Of a DNA stretch of 64,000 nt, positions 8,034-17,340 are shown piece after piece. This stretch comes from JACVRW01 sp963820315 (GTDB lineage Bacteria; Actinomycetota; Thermoleophilia; Solirubrobacterales; Thermoleophilaceae). The first letter of the stretch is position 1. Every line of letters starts with the position of its first letter. Below the pieces are notes generated by a model. It was not told where the DNA came from. It worked only from the letters and a program-made list of their open reading frames with translations, and did no database searches. Location of the stretch: NCBI GenBank assembly GCA_963820315.1, contig CAWFZK010000021.1, positions 18,428-82,427 of the forward strand. Direction: 5' to 3'. The position numbers and the translations under genes are program-made.

Positions 8034-8774
8034 GTGCAGCTGATTCATCCCGAGCGCCTCCCGACGAGTCCTGAGCAGCTCGCGGCCGGCCTGCGGCTAG
8101 CCGCGCTCAAGCCGCCCGGGCGGCCCTACCTCGGCCTCAACATGGTCTCGAGCCTCGACGGCAAGGCGACCGTCGACTGGCGCACGAAGGGCCTCTCGAG
8201 CGAGCTCGACCGGCGGCTCTTCCACAACCTGCGCACGCAGGTCGACGCCGTGATGATCGGGGCGGGCACGGTGCGCCAGGAGCGCTACGGCCGGTTGACG
8301 AAGTCGGACGAGCTGCGCCGGAAGCGCATCGAGGAGGGACTCGCACCCGATCCGGTCGCGGTGATCGTGAGCGCGCGCCTCGACCTGCCCGCCGACCTGC
8401 CGATCCTCACCGAGCCCGAGCAGCGCGTGCTCATCGCGACCGGCTCGGACGCCACGCTGCCGGAGCTCGCCGCCCAGGTCGAGTACGTCCGCGTCGGCGA
8501 CGACCTGCAGCGCCTGATGGCCTATCTAGAGGAGCAGCAGGGCATCCGCACGGTGCTGTGCGAGGGCGGCCCGACCCTCAACTCGCATCTGTTCGCCGCG
8601 GACCTCGTCGACGAGCTGTTCCTCTCGCTCAACCCCAAGATCCCCGGGGGCGCCGCGGCGCTGACGATCGTCGCGGGCCGCGAGCTCGTCGAGCCGGCCG
8701 AGCTCGAGCTCGTCTCGGTCGCCGAGGGCGACGGCGACCTGTTCACGCGCTGGCGCGTGCGGCACCCCGCCTGA
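8034..8774 (+). CDS. RibD C-terminal / dihydrofolate-reductase-fold pyrimidine reductase
   Basis: 246 residues matching the stand-alone RibD reductase domain, which uses NADPH to reduce the ribosyl group of a riboflavin precursor. Seen in sequence: LGLNMVSSLDGKATVDWRTKGLSS (DHFR-like first strand and helix), the VDAVMIGAGTVRQERYG nucleotide region, VLCEGGPTLNSHL and VDELFLSLNPKIPGG. No deaminase domain and no other rib gene is adjacent, so a different pteridine-like substrate is possible. The GTG start lies 6 nt after TAGGCT, suggesting a leaderless mRNA. Confidence 0.82.
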   Translation: MQLIHPERLPTSPEQLAAGLRLAALKPPGRPYLGLNMVSSLDGKATVDWRTKGLSSELDRRLFHNLRTQVDAVMIGAGTVRQERYGRLTKSDELRRKRIEEGLAPDPVAVIVSARLDLPADLPILTEPEQRVLIATGSDATLPELAAQVEYVRVGDDLQRLMAYLEEQQGIRTVLCEGGPTLNSHLFAADLVDELFLSLNPKIPGGAAALTIVAGRELVEPAELELVSVAEGDGDLFTRWRVRHPA

Positions 8775-8837
8775 CGCTGCAGAAACCCTTGCAGCCGTCG
8801 CGTCGCCGCGACCCCGTCGCTACTAATGGGCGTCCTG

Positions 8838-9662
8838 ATGGCGACTGTGAAAGCACGTCCCGCCGCGGCGGGCGAGGAGCGCCGGCGCGCCCCGGAGACG
8901 GAGGTGCCGGTCGTCGAGTTCCAGAACGTGACCAAGGTCTACGACGGCGGCTCGGTCGCCGTCGACCAGCTCTCGATGCGGATCGGCCGCGGCGAGTTCG
9001 TCTTCCTCGTCGGCCCCACGGGCTGCGGCAAGTCGACCTGCATCCGCCTGCTGCAGAAGGAGCTCGAGCCGAGCAAGGGCGAGATCGCGATCGCGGGACG
9101 CCAGCTCGGCGAGATTCCGCGCAGCCGGGTGCCCTACCTGCGCCGCAACATCGGCGTCGTCTTCCAGGACTACAAGCTGCTGCCGAACCGCACGGTCTAC
9201 GACAACGTCGCCTACTCGCTGCAGGTGATCGGCGAGGGGCGCCAGCAGATCCGCCGCAAGGTGCCGGACATCCTGCGCCTGGTCGGTCTCTCGACGAAGC
9301 TCCACAACTTCCCCGACGAGCTGTCGGGCGGCGAGCAGCAGCGCGTCTCGATCGCGCGCGCGTTCGTCAACCATCCGCCGCTGCTGCTGGCCGACGAGCC
9401 CACCGGCAACCTCGATCCCGAGACATCGATCGGGATCATGCAGCTGATCTACCGCATCAACCGCACCGGCACGACCGTCGTGGTCGCGACCCACGACAAG
9501 GAGATGGTCGACAAGATGCGCCGGCGCGTGATCGAGCTGCGCGAGGGGCGCCTCGTGCGCGACGAGAAGTCCGGCCTCTACCGGCCCGACGAGTCGACGA
9601 CCGAGTTCGCGATCCGGCTGCGCGGCGAGCTCGGCGTTGGGGTAGAGGGGCACCCGAACTAG
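8838..9662 (+). CDS. ftsE: Cell-division ATP-binding protein FtsE
   Basis: ATPase of the FtsEX complex that couples septation to activation of peptidoglycan hydrolases. Walker A GPTGCGKST, signature LSGGEQQRV, Walker B LLLADEPTGNLD and switch histidine VVATHDKE are intact. The variable N-terminal ~25 residues (AAAGEERRRAPETE) are longer than usual for FtsE. The ATG at 8838 is preferred over 8826 because the latter lies inside the likely -10 sequence TACTAA (8821-8826). ftsX follows after 1 nt. Confidence 0.94.
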   Translation: MATVKARPAAAGEERRRAPETEVPVVEFQNVTKVYDGGSVAVDQLSMRIGRGEFVFLVGPTGCGKSTCIRLLQKELEPSKGEIAIAGRQLGEIPRSRVPYLRRNIGVVFQDYKLLPNRTVYDNVAYSLQVIGEGRQQIRRKVPDILRLVGLSTKLHNFPDELSGGEQQRVSIARAFVNHPPLLLADEPTGNLDPETSIGIMQLIYRINRTGTTVVVATHDKEMVDKMRRRVIELREGRLVRDEKSGLYRPDESTTEFAIRLRGELGVGVEGHPN

Positions 9663-9663
9663 G

Positions 9664-10560
9664 GTGGTCATGCGCCCGGGGTTCTTCATAAGGGAGGCGC
9701 TGCGCGGTCTGAGGCGCAGCTCGGCGCCGGCGCTGGCCGCGCTGCTGACGGTGCTGCTCACCGCGCTCGTCCTGGGCGTCTTCATCCCGATCGTGCAGGC
9801 CACGACGGGCACGGCCAACGAGGTGCGCGACCGCGTCGCCGTGGACGTCTACGTCAAGGAGTCCGCCACGCAGGTCGACCAGGCCGAGTTGAAGGAGGCG
9901 CTCGAGGCGACGACCAACGTCAGGTCGGTCGAGTTCATCTCCAAGGGTGAGGCGCTCGCGCGCGCCCAGGAGAAGAACCCGCGGGCCTTCAAGGAGGGCG
10001 CCGAGCTGCTCGGCACGAACCCGCTGCCGGCGTCGTTCCGCGTGCGGCCCGAGGATCCCGATCGGCTCGACGAGATCGTCCAGCGGCTGGCGCCGGGCGG
10101 CGAGCCCCAGCTCGCCGCCATCGACGAGGTGCGCGACCGCGAGGAGGACACCGACAAGATCCTGTCCGCCACGGGGCTCGTGAAGGCGCTGACGGCGGGG
10201 CTCGCCGTGCTGCTGGTGTTCGCGTCGATCGCGCTGATCGCCAACACGATCCGCCTGTCGGTCTTCGCTCGCCGCCGCGAGGTCGAGGTGATGAAGCTGG
10301 TCGGCGCCACCAACTGGTTCATCCGCTGGCCGTTCGTGATCGAGGGGATGATCGTCGGCTTCTTCGGCGGACTGCTCGCCGTGCTGCTCTTGACGATCGC
10401 CAAGGAGACCTTCATCGACCCGCTATCCGAGCGCTTCGAGCTGCTCGCCGCGCCGGAGACGATCGACTTCCCGCTGCTCGTGATCGTCCTGATGGTCGCC
10501 TGCATCGCGGTCTCGGCGCTCGGCAGCGGGATCACGCTGCGGCGCTTCCTGCGCGTCTAG
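9664..10560 (+). CDS. ftsX: Cell-division permease-like protein FtsX
   Basis: Membrane partner of FtsE. About 298 residues: a first transmembrane helix (ALAALLTVLLTALVLGVF), a periplasmic domain of ~130 residues that would contact a hydrolase, then three C-terminal helices, with the cytoplasmic-loop signature RREVEVMKLVGATNWFIRWP. GTG 9664 starts 1 nt after the ftsE stop; ATG at 9670 is an equally good start. The stop shares CTAG (10557-10560) with the convergent exporter gene. It does not lack any expected segment. Confidence 0.94.
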   Translation: MVMRPGFFIREALRGLRRSSAPALAALLTVLLTALVLGVFIPIVQATTGTANEVRDRVAVDVYVKESATQVDQAELKEALEATTNVRSVEFISKGEALARAQEKNPRAFKEGAELLGTNPLPASFRVRPEDPDRLDEIVQRLAPGGEPQLAAIDEVRDREEDTDKILSATGLVKALTAGLAVLLVFASIALIANTIRLSVFARRREVEVMKLVGATNWFIRWPFVIEGMIVGFFGGLLAVLLLTIAKETFIDPLSERFELLAAPETIDFPLLVIVLMVACIAVSALGSGITLRRFLRV

Positions 10561-12026
10561 TCGCCCGGCGCCGCGACCGCTGCTGCCGGAGCCGGCGCGG
10601 GCGCGGCCCGCTTCCCGAGCAGCAGGATCGCAACGAGCAGGCCCGAGCGCGGCGAATGCGATCGCCGTCGCAAAGGCGGCCTGGTAGCCGTTCGTCAGCG
10701 CGCCGAGCGGGTCCGCGCCCTGCGGCCTCGGAGACGGCCACGCTGGACAGGATCGCGACGCCGATCGCGCCGCCGATCTGGAAGGAGGTGTTGTTGAGTC
10801 CCGACGCCAGCCCCGCCTCTTCGTCGCGCACTCCGGCGAGTGAGCCGATTGAGGCGGCGACGTAGCCCGCGCCGAGTCCGGGGCCGAAGAGCGAGCAGGC
10901 CGAAGAAGACGTCTCCCAGGTAGCTGCCGTCGACAGACACCTGCGTCAGCAGCAGGCAGCCGAGCGCTGTCAGCGCCATGCTCACTGCGACTACAGGGCG
11001 CAAGCCTCCCCTCGTGGCGAGCGCCTGGCCCGCGAAGGATCCGATCGCCGCCGTGACGGGCATCACCACGGAGCCGACCCCGAACTCGAGCGGCGACCAG
11101 CCGAGCACCTGCTGCGCGTATTGGGTGAGGATGAACGGCATGCCGAAGGCGAGCATGCCGAGCGCGAGCAGCACGAGGTTGCCCCCGACCAGCGCGCGGG
11201 AACGGAACATCTCGCAGCGGCGCAAGCGGGGCCGCCGAGCGCGCCTCGATCACGGCGAATACGGCGATCAAGCCGGCCGACAGCGCGAGGAGCCCAAGTG
11301 TCTGGCCGGCTCGCCCAGCCCGCCTCGGGCGCCTCGACGACCGCGTAGACGAGCGCCACCAGCGCGGCGGTGATCGTCAGCGCCCCGGCCACGTCGAAGC
11401 GCCGCTCGCGCCCGTGCGCGCGGCTCTCACGCAGCAGCACCGGGCTGAGCGCGACAACAGCGAGCGCCACGGGCACGTTGATGAAGAAGATCCACTCCCA
11501 GCCGAGCCCGTCGGTGATCGGGCCGCCGACGAGCCAGGCCGCCGTGGCGCCGATGCCGCCGATCGCGGCCCAGACGCCGAGCGCCTTGTTGCGCTCGGCG
11601 CCCTTCCTTGAAGGTCGTCGTCACGATCGACAGCGCGGTGGGGGTCATGATTGCCGCGGCCACGCCCTGGATCACGCGCGCCGCGATGAGCGCTGTCTCG
11701 GAGCCCGCCAGCCCGCAGCCGAGCGACGCAAGCGCGAAGAGCACCGTCCCGGCCATGAAGAGACGCCGCCGCCCGAGCAGGTCGGCGGCGCGCCCGCCGA
11801 GCAGCAGCAGCCCGCCGAAGCTGAGCAGGTAGGCGCTGAACACCCACTGGAGGTCGCCCGTCGAGAAGCCGAGATCCGAGTCGATCGATGGCAGCGCCAC
11901 GACGACGATCGCGGAGTCGAGGATCACCATGAAGAAAGCCACGCACAGCAGCGCGAGGGCTTTCCACCGGTGCGGATCCGGCGGCGAGTCGGAGAGGTCG
12001 GCGGGGACATTGAGGGCGGTTGTCAT
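10557..12026 (-). pseudogene. DHA2-type 14-TM major-facilitator drug exporter, broken by about six single-base indels
   Basis: Read from ATG at 12026, the frames spell a complete EmrB/QacA-like proton antiporter: MTTALNVPADL start, motif ILDSAIVVVALPSI, GGRAADLLGRRRLF, VIQGVAAAIMTPTALSIV, ALTALGCLLLTQV and GLASGLNNTSFQIGGAIGVAI, ending AAAVAAPGD. The frame changes near 11601, 11307, 11220, 10895, 10722 and 10642. At 11601, 11307, 10722 and 10642, deleting one G (GGG to GG, or GG to G) restores the frame. No in-frame stop is needed to explain the breaks, and all motifs survive, so assembly or sequencing error is as likely as true decay. It is divergent from the HxlR gene, its probable regulator. 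Confidence 0.8.
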
Positions 12027-12052
12027 GGGCACCTGGAGGGTCGGGAGTTGCA

Positions 12053-12126
12053 CTACAGTAACATAGAGTCCTAGAAAACAAGTAAATGAAACAAAGTCAG
12101 GATCACAGTTGTCTAGACTCACCGCC
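12053..12126. promoter_or_regulatory. AT-rich divergent intergenic region (exporter / HxlR)
   Basis: The ~100 bp between the exporter start (12026) and the HxlR start (12127) contains a stretch (about 12053-12101) clearly more AT-rich than its surroundings, with TAACATAGAG and ACAAGTAAATGAAACAAAG. Both promoters and an HxlR operator are expected here. I cannot pick a convincing dyad by eye. Confidence 0.4.
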
Positions 12127-12801
12127 ATGGCGTCAATGCGGACGTACGGCGACGGCTGTGGTGTCGCGCACGCGCTCGACATCGTCGGTGAGCGCTGGGC
12201 ACTGCTTGTAGTGCGCGATCTGCTGCTCGGTCCGAAGCGCTTCACGGACCTGCGCACCGGCCTGCGCGGCGCGAGCCCCAACGTTCTCGCCCAGCGCCTA
12301 CGCGAGCTCGAGGAGGCGGGTATCGTGCGCCGCCGCCGGCTGCCGCCGCCCGCGGGCTCAGCGGTCTACGAGCTGACCGAGTGGGGTCGCGAGCTCGAGC
12401 CGATCTTGATCGCGCTCGGGGTGTGGGGTGTCCGCTCGCCGTCCTTCGCCGGAGATGCCCCGGTCGGCATGGACTCCGTTCTGCTTGCACTGAGGACGTT
12501 CTTCGATCCGGAAGCGGCCGAGGGCCTCGACGCGCGCTACGAGTTGGGCCTGGGCGAGAGCCGCTTCCGGATCCGGATCTCCGATGGCAGCATCGAGCTC
12601 GCCCGCGGCGAGGCGGAGGACCCGGATGCGGTCATCGACACCGAGCTCGGCACCCTGCGAGATGTGCTTTGGGGCGGCCGGACGCTGGACGACGCCCTGC
12701 GCGCCGGCGATGTCAGGATCGAGGGCGACCGGCGCGCGGTTGACCGCTTCCTTGGGCTGTTTCCCCAGCCGGAGCCCGCGGCGGCGGCCGCAGTGGCGTA
12801 G
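12127..12801 (+). CDS. HxlR-family winged-helix regulator with C-terminal SCP2-like domain
   Basis: The N-terminal ~100 residues are HxlR-type: CGVAHALDIVGERWALLVVRDLLLGPKRFTDL, then ASPNVLAQRLRELEEAGIVRRRRLPPP and YELTEWGRELEPIL. The C-terminal ~100 residues resemble an SCP2/sterol-carrier fold (IRISDGSIELARGEAEDPDAV), a known HxlR add-on that could bind a hydrophobic ligand. ATG at 12127 chosen; TTG at 12109 and ATG at 12136 are alternatives. Divergent from the exporter, so it probably controls drug efflux in response to a lipophilic compound. Confidence 0.87.
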   Translation: MASMRTYGDGCGVAHALDIVGERWALLVVRDLLLGPKRFTDLRTGLRGASPNVLAQRLRELEEAGIVRRRRLPPPAGSAVYELTEWGRELEPILIALGVWGVRSPSFAGDAPVGMDSVLLALRTFFDPEAAEGLDARYELGLGESRFRIRISDGSIELARGEAEDPDAVIDTELGTLRDVLWGGRTLDDALRAGDVRIEGDRRAVDRFLGLFPQPEPAAAAAVA

Positions 12802-12848
12802 CAGCCTTTAGGGCCGCTTTCGCGCCCGCGTCTAAGCTCAGCGATCGC

Positions 12849-14024
12849 ATGAACTCGGTCCGTTCAGCCATCGTCGCCTTCCTCTGCGCGGTCTTCGCGC
12901 TGTTCGTCGGCATCTGGCTCGGAGGGCACCCGGAGCACCTGCCGGGGGCGCTGCAGGACGCGTTCGTGGACGAGGATCGCGCGCTGCGCGCGGAGGTCAT
13001 CGACACGATCGAGGACAACTTCTACAAGAAGGTGAGCGACGAGAGGCTCGACGACGCGTCGCTCAAGGGGATCGTCGACTCGCTGAACGATCCGTTCTCG
13101 CACTACCTCACGCCGAAGGAGGCGACGCAGTTCAACGAGTCGGTGAGCGGCGAGTTCGAGGGCGTCGGGATGAACGTCGAGGAGGACCGGCGCGGGCTGA
13201 AGGTCCTGCGCGTCTTCGAGGACTCACCGGCCGAGAAGGCCGGCATCAAGCGCGGCGACTTCATCCTCTCGGTGAACGGGCGCTCGATTGCGGGCGTCAA
13301 CAGCGCCGTGGCGACGAGCCGCATCAAGGGCGAGGCCGGGACCTCCGTCGAGCTCAGCGTGGTCACGCCGGGCGACGCGGAGCCGCGCGAGCTCAAGGTC
13401 GAGCGCGAGCGCATCGAGGTGCCGGTCGCGACCGGCAGGATCGTCGAGCGCGACGGCAAGAAGCTGGGCGTCGTCGAGCTCGCCAGCTTCAGCTCCGGCG
13501 CGCACGGGATCCTGCGCCAGGAGATCGACGAGCAACTGAAGAAGGGCGCCGACGGAATCGTGCTCGACCTGCGCGGGAACGGCGGCGGCCTGCTGACCGA
13601 GGCCCAGCTCGTGTCGAGCATCTTCATCGAGGACGGCAAGATCGTCTCGACGCGCGGCCGCTCGCGCCCCGAGCGCACGCTCGAGGCCGAGGGCGACGCC
13701 ATCCCAGAGGACATCCCCGTGGTCGTGCTCGTGGACGGCGGCAGCGCCAGCGCCTCCGAGATCGTGACCGGCGCGCTGCGCGACACGGGGCGCGGAACCG
13801 TCGTCGGCACGCGCACCTTCGGCAAGGGGCTCGTGCAGGAGGTCAAGCCGCTCTCGAACGGCGGCGTGCTCGACATCACCGTCGCCAACTACTACCTGCC
13901 CGGCGGCAAGACGATCTCGAAGGCCGGGATCAAGCCCGAGGTGCGGGCCGTGGACAACCCGGACACGGACCGCGACGAGGCGCTCCCCACGGCGCTGGAC
14001 ACCCTGCTCGAGCAAGCTCGATGA
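12849..14024 (+). CDS. ctpA: Carboxy-terminal processing protease (S41 family)
   Basis: Exported serine protease that trims or degrades envelope proteins. 391 residues: N-terminal signal anchor (AIVAFLCAVFALFVGIWLGG), PDZ domain (GVGMNVEEDRRGLKVLRVFEDSPAEKAG split by a short loop), then the S41 catalytic core with nucleophile Ser in GGSASASE and general-base Lys in TFGKG. ATG 12849 lies 10 nt after TAAGCT, so a very short leader is likely. The stop overlaps the rnr start (ATGA). In the ancestral order it probably followed ftsX, fitting a role in controlling murein hydrolases. Confidence 0.93.
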   Translation: MNSVRSAIVAFLCAVFALFVGIWLGGHPEHLPGALQDAFVDEDRALRAEVIDTIEDNFYKKVSDERLDDASLKGIVDSLNDPFSHYLTPKEATQFNESVSGEFEGVGMNVEEDRRGLKVLRVFEDSPAEKAGIKRGDFILSVNGRSIAGVNSAVATSRIKGEAGTSVELSVVTPGDAEPRELKVERERIEVPVATGRIVERDGKKLGVVELASFSSGAHGILRQEIDEQLKKGADGIVLDLRGNGGGLLTEAQLVSSIFIEDGKIVSTRGRSRPERTLEAEGDAIPEDIPVVVLVDGGSASASEIVTGALRDTGRGTVVGTRTFGKGLVQEVKPLSNGGVLDITVANYYLPGGKTISKAGIKPEVRAVDNPDTDRDEALPTALDTLLEQAR

Positions 14025-15733
14025 GCCCGCCGCTCAGGCGGCTCGACCAGCCGCTCGTGGCCGTGCTCGAGAAGCGCGGCCGCTTCCTCGTCGCCGAGCC
14101 CTTGTTCGGGCGCGGGCCGCGCGGAGCCGTCGACCCGCGCGGGGCGAGCGTGGGTGAGCTCGTGCTGGTCGGATCTGGCAAGCGCGGTGCGCGCGTGATC
14201 CGCAGGCTCGGCCGGCCCGACCGGGCGCGCGACGTGCTCGAAGGGCTGATGCTCGATCGCGGCCTCCACCGCAACTACCCGCGCTCGGCCGCCGCCGAGG
14301 CGGAGCACGCCGCCGGCGAGCCCTACGCCGCCGACGCGCGCGTCGACCTGACGGCGCTGCCGACCTTCACGGTCGACCCGGACGACGCCCGCGACTTCGA
14401 CGACGCCATCTCAGCCGTGCGCGAGGACGACGGTCGCATCCGCGTCTGGGTACACATCGCCGATGTGACCGCCTACCTGCGGCCCGGCGGCCCGCTCGAG
14501 GGCGCGGCCTACCGTCGCGGAACGAGCGTCTACGTGCCGGGCGCGGTCGAGCCGATGCTCCCGGAGGTGCTCTCGAACCAGGCCTGCTCGCTGCGGCCGG
14601 GGGAGGAGCGCCTCGCGGTGAGCGTCGAGATGCAGATGGAGGGCGCCGAGGCCCTCACGGTCAGCTTCCACCGCTCGCGTGTGCGCTCCGATGCACGGCT
14701 CACCTACAGCGAGGTCGACGACATCTTCGCGGGCCGCGGCCGCGCCGAGGAGCCGTGGGCGGCGCCGCTCGCGGCGGCACGCGAGGTGGCGGCGGCGCTG
14801 CGCGCGCGCCGCGACGCGCTCGAGCTCGGCTCGCCCGAGCCCGTCTTCGACTTCGACTCCGAGGGCCACGTGACCGGCGTGCGCTATGAGGAGCAGACCG
14901 AGTCGCACTCGCTGATCGAGCAGCTGATGATCCTCGCCAACGAGCAGGTGGCCGGCTATCTGGCCGACCGCCGGCTGCCCACGCTCTACCGCGTGCACGA
15001 GCGGCCCGAGCCCACCTCGGTCGGCTTCCTCGCCGAGCAGCTCGCGAGCCTCGACATCCCGACCCCGCCGATGCCGCGGCACATGACGCCGCAGCAGGCG
15101 GCCGACCTGGCCGCCGAGATGTCGCGGATAGTCGCGCGCGAGGCCGGGGACAGACGGGCCCTCGGGATCCTCGTGCTGCGCTCGCTCAAGCAGGCGTTCT
15201 ACTCGCCGCGCAACCTGGGTCACGCCGGGCTCGCGTCGCCGCGCTACACCCACTTCACCTCGCCGATCAGGCGCTACCCCGACGTGATCGTGCACCGGGC
15301 GCTGCTGCAGGGGCTCGGGATCGACAACGCGGCGCTGCCGGCGCACGAGCTCGACGAGGCGGGCGTCGCAACCTCGGCGACAGAGCGCGCCGCCATGCAG
15401 ATCGAGCGCGCAGCCGACGACGTCTGCCTCGCCTTCCTGCTCGAGCGCGTGCTGTCGGAGGCCGACCCGGTCGAGCCGCCGGCCTTCGAGGGAGAGGTGG
15501 TCGGGCTGATCGAGAAGGGCGCGTTCGTGCGCTTCGGCGAGGAGGGCTTCGAGGGCCTGCTGCCGAGCCGGCGCCTGCGCGGCTGGTGGACCCTCAACGA
15601 CCTCGGCACGGCTCTCGAGGAGGAGGGCAGCGGCCGCCGCCTGCGCTTCGGCGACCCGGTGAGCGTGGTCGTCGACCGCGTGGACACGGCCCGCGGGCGC
15701 GTGGATCTCTCTCCCGCCGGTGCATACTCGTAG
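14021..15733 (+). CDS. rnr: RNase R/II-family 3'-5' exoribonuclease
   Basis: 570-residue RNB-domain exonuclease that degrades structured RNA. The RNB catalytic aspartates are in FTVDPDDARDFDDAIS (about residues 115-130); FTSPIRRYPDVIVHRAL and a C-terminal S1 domain (GEVVGLIEKGAFVRFGEEGFEGLLP) are present. It is shorter than E. coli RNase R (~810), missing part of the N-terminal cold-shock/HTH region. The ATG overlaps the ctpA stop by 4 nt and smpB follows within 5 nt. RNase R binds SmpB-tmRNA in other bacteria, so co-transcription with smpB makes sense. Confidence 0.92.
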   Translation: MSPPLRRLDQPLVAVLEKRGRFLVAEPLFGRGPRGAVDPRGASVGELVLVGSGKRGARVIRRLGRPDRARDVLEGLMLDRGLHRNYPRSAAAEAEHAAGEPYAADARVDLTALPTFTVDPDDARDFDDAISAVREDDGRIRVWVHIADVTAYLRPGGPLEGAAYRRGTSVYVPGAVEPMLPEVLSNQACSLRPGEERLAVSVEMQMEGAEALTVSFHRSRVRSDARLTYSEVDDIFAGRGRAEEPWAAPLAAAREVAAALRARRDALELGSPEPVFDFDSEGHVTGVRYEEQTESHSLIEQLMILANEQVAGYLADRRLPTLYRVHERPEPTSVGFLAEQLASLDIPTPPMPRHMTPQQAADLAAEMSRIVAREAGDRRALGILVLRSLKQAFYSPRNLGHAGLASPRYTHFTSPIRRYPDVIVHRALLQGLGIDNAALPAHELDEAGVATSATERAAMQIERAADDVCLAFLLERVLSEADPVEPPAFEGEVVGLIEKGAFVRFGEEGFEGLLPSRRLRGWWTLNDLGTALEEEGSGRRLRFGDPVSVVVDRVDTARGRVDLSPAGAYS

Positions 15734-15737
15734 CGCG

Positions 15738-16211
15738 ATGGCAAAGAAGGGAAAGCGAAAGGCGGCGCCCGGTGACGTCGCCACGAACCGCCAGGCGGGG
15801 TTCCGCTACAACCTGCTCGAGCGGATCGAGGCAGGCATCGTGCTGCAGGGATCCGAGGTCAAGTCGATGCGCCAGGGCGGCGTGCAGATGAAGGACGCCT
15901 ACGCCGAGGTGCGCGACGGCGAGGTCTGGCTGCACAACATGCACATCGCGCCCTACGGCCCGGCGCGCGAGAACCACGACCCCGAGCGGCCGCGCAAGCT
16001 GCTGCTCCACAAGCGCGAGATCGAGCGCCTCATCGGCCAGACCGCCGAGAAGGGCCAGACGCTCGTGCCGACGCGCGTCTACTTCAGCGGCTCGCGCGCG
16101 AAGGTCGAGCTCGCGCTCGCGAAGGGCAAGGACACCTACGACAAGCGCCGGGCGATCAAGGACCGCGACACGAAGCGCGAGATCGAGCGGGCCCTGTCCG
16201 AGCGGTATTAG
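15738..16211 (+). CDS. smpB: SsrA-binding protein SmpB
   Basis: 157-residue OB-fold protein that carries tmRNA into stalled ribosomes. Conserved stretches: NRQAGFRYNLLERIEAGIVLQGSEVKS (split here), DAYAEVRDGEVWLHNMHIAPY, RPRKLLLHKREIERL and the basic C-terminal tail GKDTYDKRRAIKDRDTKREIER that occupies the mRNA channel. ATG at 15738 chosen over a 15720 start because it gives the family N-terminus MAKKGK. Its RNA partner ssrA is at 21148-21514, about 5 kb away. Confidence 0.97.
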   Translation: MAKKGKRKAAPGDVATNRQAGFRYNLLERIEAGIVLQGSEVKSMRQGGVQMKDAYAEVRDGEVWLHNMHIAPYGPARENHDPERPRKLLLHKREIERLIGQTAEKGQTLVPTRVYFSGSRAKVELALAKGKDTYDKRRAIKDRDTKREIERALSERY

Positions 16212-16218
16212 TGCGCAA

Positions 16219-16239
16219 GCAGCCGGCTCGGCCGGCTGC
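16219..16239. terminator. Hairpin terminator after smpB
   Basis: GCAGCCGGC (16219-16227), loop TCG, GCCGGCTGC (16231-16239): a perfect 9-bp stem 7 nt after the smpB stop and 12 nt before the convergent nagA stop. It probably ends the ctpA-rnr-smpB transcript and perhaps the opposite operon. Confidence 0.65.
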
Positions 16240-16251
16240 GCAGCGTTCGGA

Positions 16252-17340
16252 CTAGAGCTCTTCCCCGCCGATCAGCGTGCGGGTCACGCGCAGGTCGTCG
16301 TCGAGGACCACGACATCGGCGGGCGCGCCCGGCTCGAGCACCCCGAGCTCCGGGCGCCCCGCGAGCAGAGCGGGGGCGCGGCTGACCGCGTGAACGGCCT
16401 CAGCGAGCGTTGCGCCGTTCTCGATCAGCAGCCGCAGCGACCGGTCCAGCGCGCCGACGCTGCCGGCGAGCGTGCCGTCGGCGAGCGTCGAGCGCCCGTC
16501 GCGCACCTCGACCTGCTGCTCGCCGAGCCGGAAGCGGCCGTCGCCCAGGCCCGCCGCCGCGATCGCGTCGCTCACGAGGCACAGCCGGGTTCCCGCCGCC
16601 CGGCGCACGACCGCCACGGTCTCGGGCGCGAGGTGGACGTCGTCGACGATCGCGGTGATGGCGACGTCGTCGCGCGCCAGGGCCGCCCCGGCGGGGCCGG
16701 GGTCGCGGGCCGCGAAGGGCCGGTGCGCGTTGTGGATATGGGTGATCGCACGCGCGCCGCGGTCGAACGCCGCGTGCGCCGTCGGCGCGCTCGCATCGGT
16801 GTGGCCGATCCGCACCTGCACGCCGCGGGCGGCCAGCTGCTCGACGAGCTCGAGGCCGCCCGGCAGCTCCGGCGCCAGCGTCATCGCGGTCACCGGGCCG
16901 GCGGCGAGCAGGTCCTCCGCCAGCGCGGAATCCGGGTCGCGCAGGTGCTCCAGCGGATGGGCGCCGCGCCGCTGCACGGACAGGAACGGCCCCTCGAGGT
17001 GGAAGCCGAGCAGCCTGATGGGCGAGCGCTCGGCTGCCTCCGGGCCGTGCTCGAGCGCGGCGCGCAGCAACTCCGGCGGCGCGCTGATCAGGGTGGGCTG
17101 GTAGGCGGTGACCCCGGCGGCGGCGAGCGCGGCCCCTGCGCCGGCGTAGTCGTCCGGCCCGGCCGTGAGGAAGTCGACGCCGGCGAAGCCGTTGACCTGG
17201 AGGTCGACGAAGCCGGGCACCGCAAGCCCGCCGGGGCCGGCCGGCGACACCCCGAGCCGCGCGATCCGCCCGTCGTGGACCTCGACGTCGCCCGGGACCT
17301 CGACGCCGTCCGCGAGCGCCGCCCGGACGCCGAGCTTCAC
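16252..17340 (-). CDS. nagA: N-acetylglucosamine-6-phosphate deacetylase
   Basis: Amidohydrolase giving glucosamine-6-phosphate and acetate, used in amino-sugar catabolism and peptidoglycan recycling. 362 residues with PGFVDLQVNGFAGVDF, LGFHLEGPFL, RIGHTDAS, THIHNAHRPF (the family has THLFNAM), the DDVHLAPE region and LVSDAIAAAGLGDG with the catalytic Asp. The GTG start overlaps the response-regulator stop (GTGA), making it the last gene of the PspC/kinase operon. That link to an envelope stress system is unusual and suggests wall recycling. Confidence 0.92.
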   Translation of the reverse strand: MKLGVRAALADGVEVPGDVEVHDGRIARLGVSPAGPGGLAVPGFVDLQVNGFAGVDFLTAGPDDYAGAGAALAAAGVTAYQPTLISAPPELLRAALEHGPEAAERSPIRLLGFHLEGPFLSVQRRGAHPLEHLRDPDSALAEDLLAAGPVTAMTLAPELPGGLELVEQLAARGVQVRIGHTDASAPTAHAAFDRGARAITHIHNAHRPFAARDPGPAGAALARDDVAITAIVDDVHLAPETVAVVRRAAGTRLCLVSDAIAAAGLGDGRFRLGEQQVEVRDGRSTLADGTLAGSVGALDRSLRLLIENGATLAEAVHAVSRAPALLAGRPELGVLEPGAPADVVVLDDDLRVTRTLIGGEEL

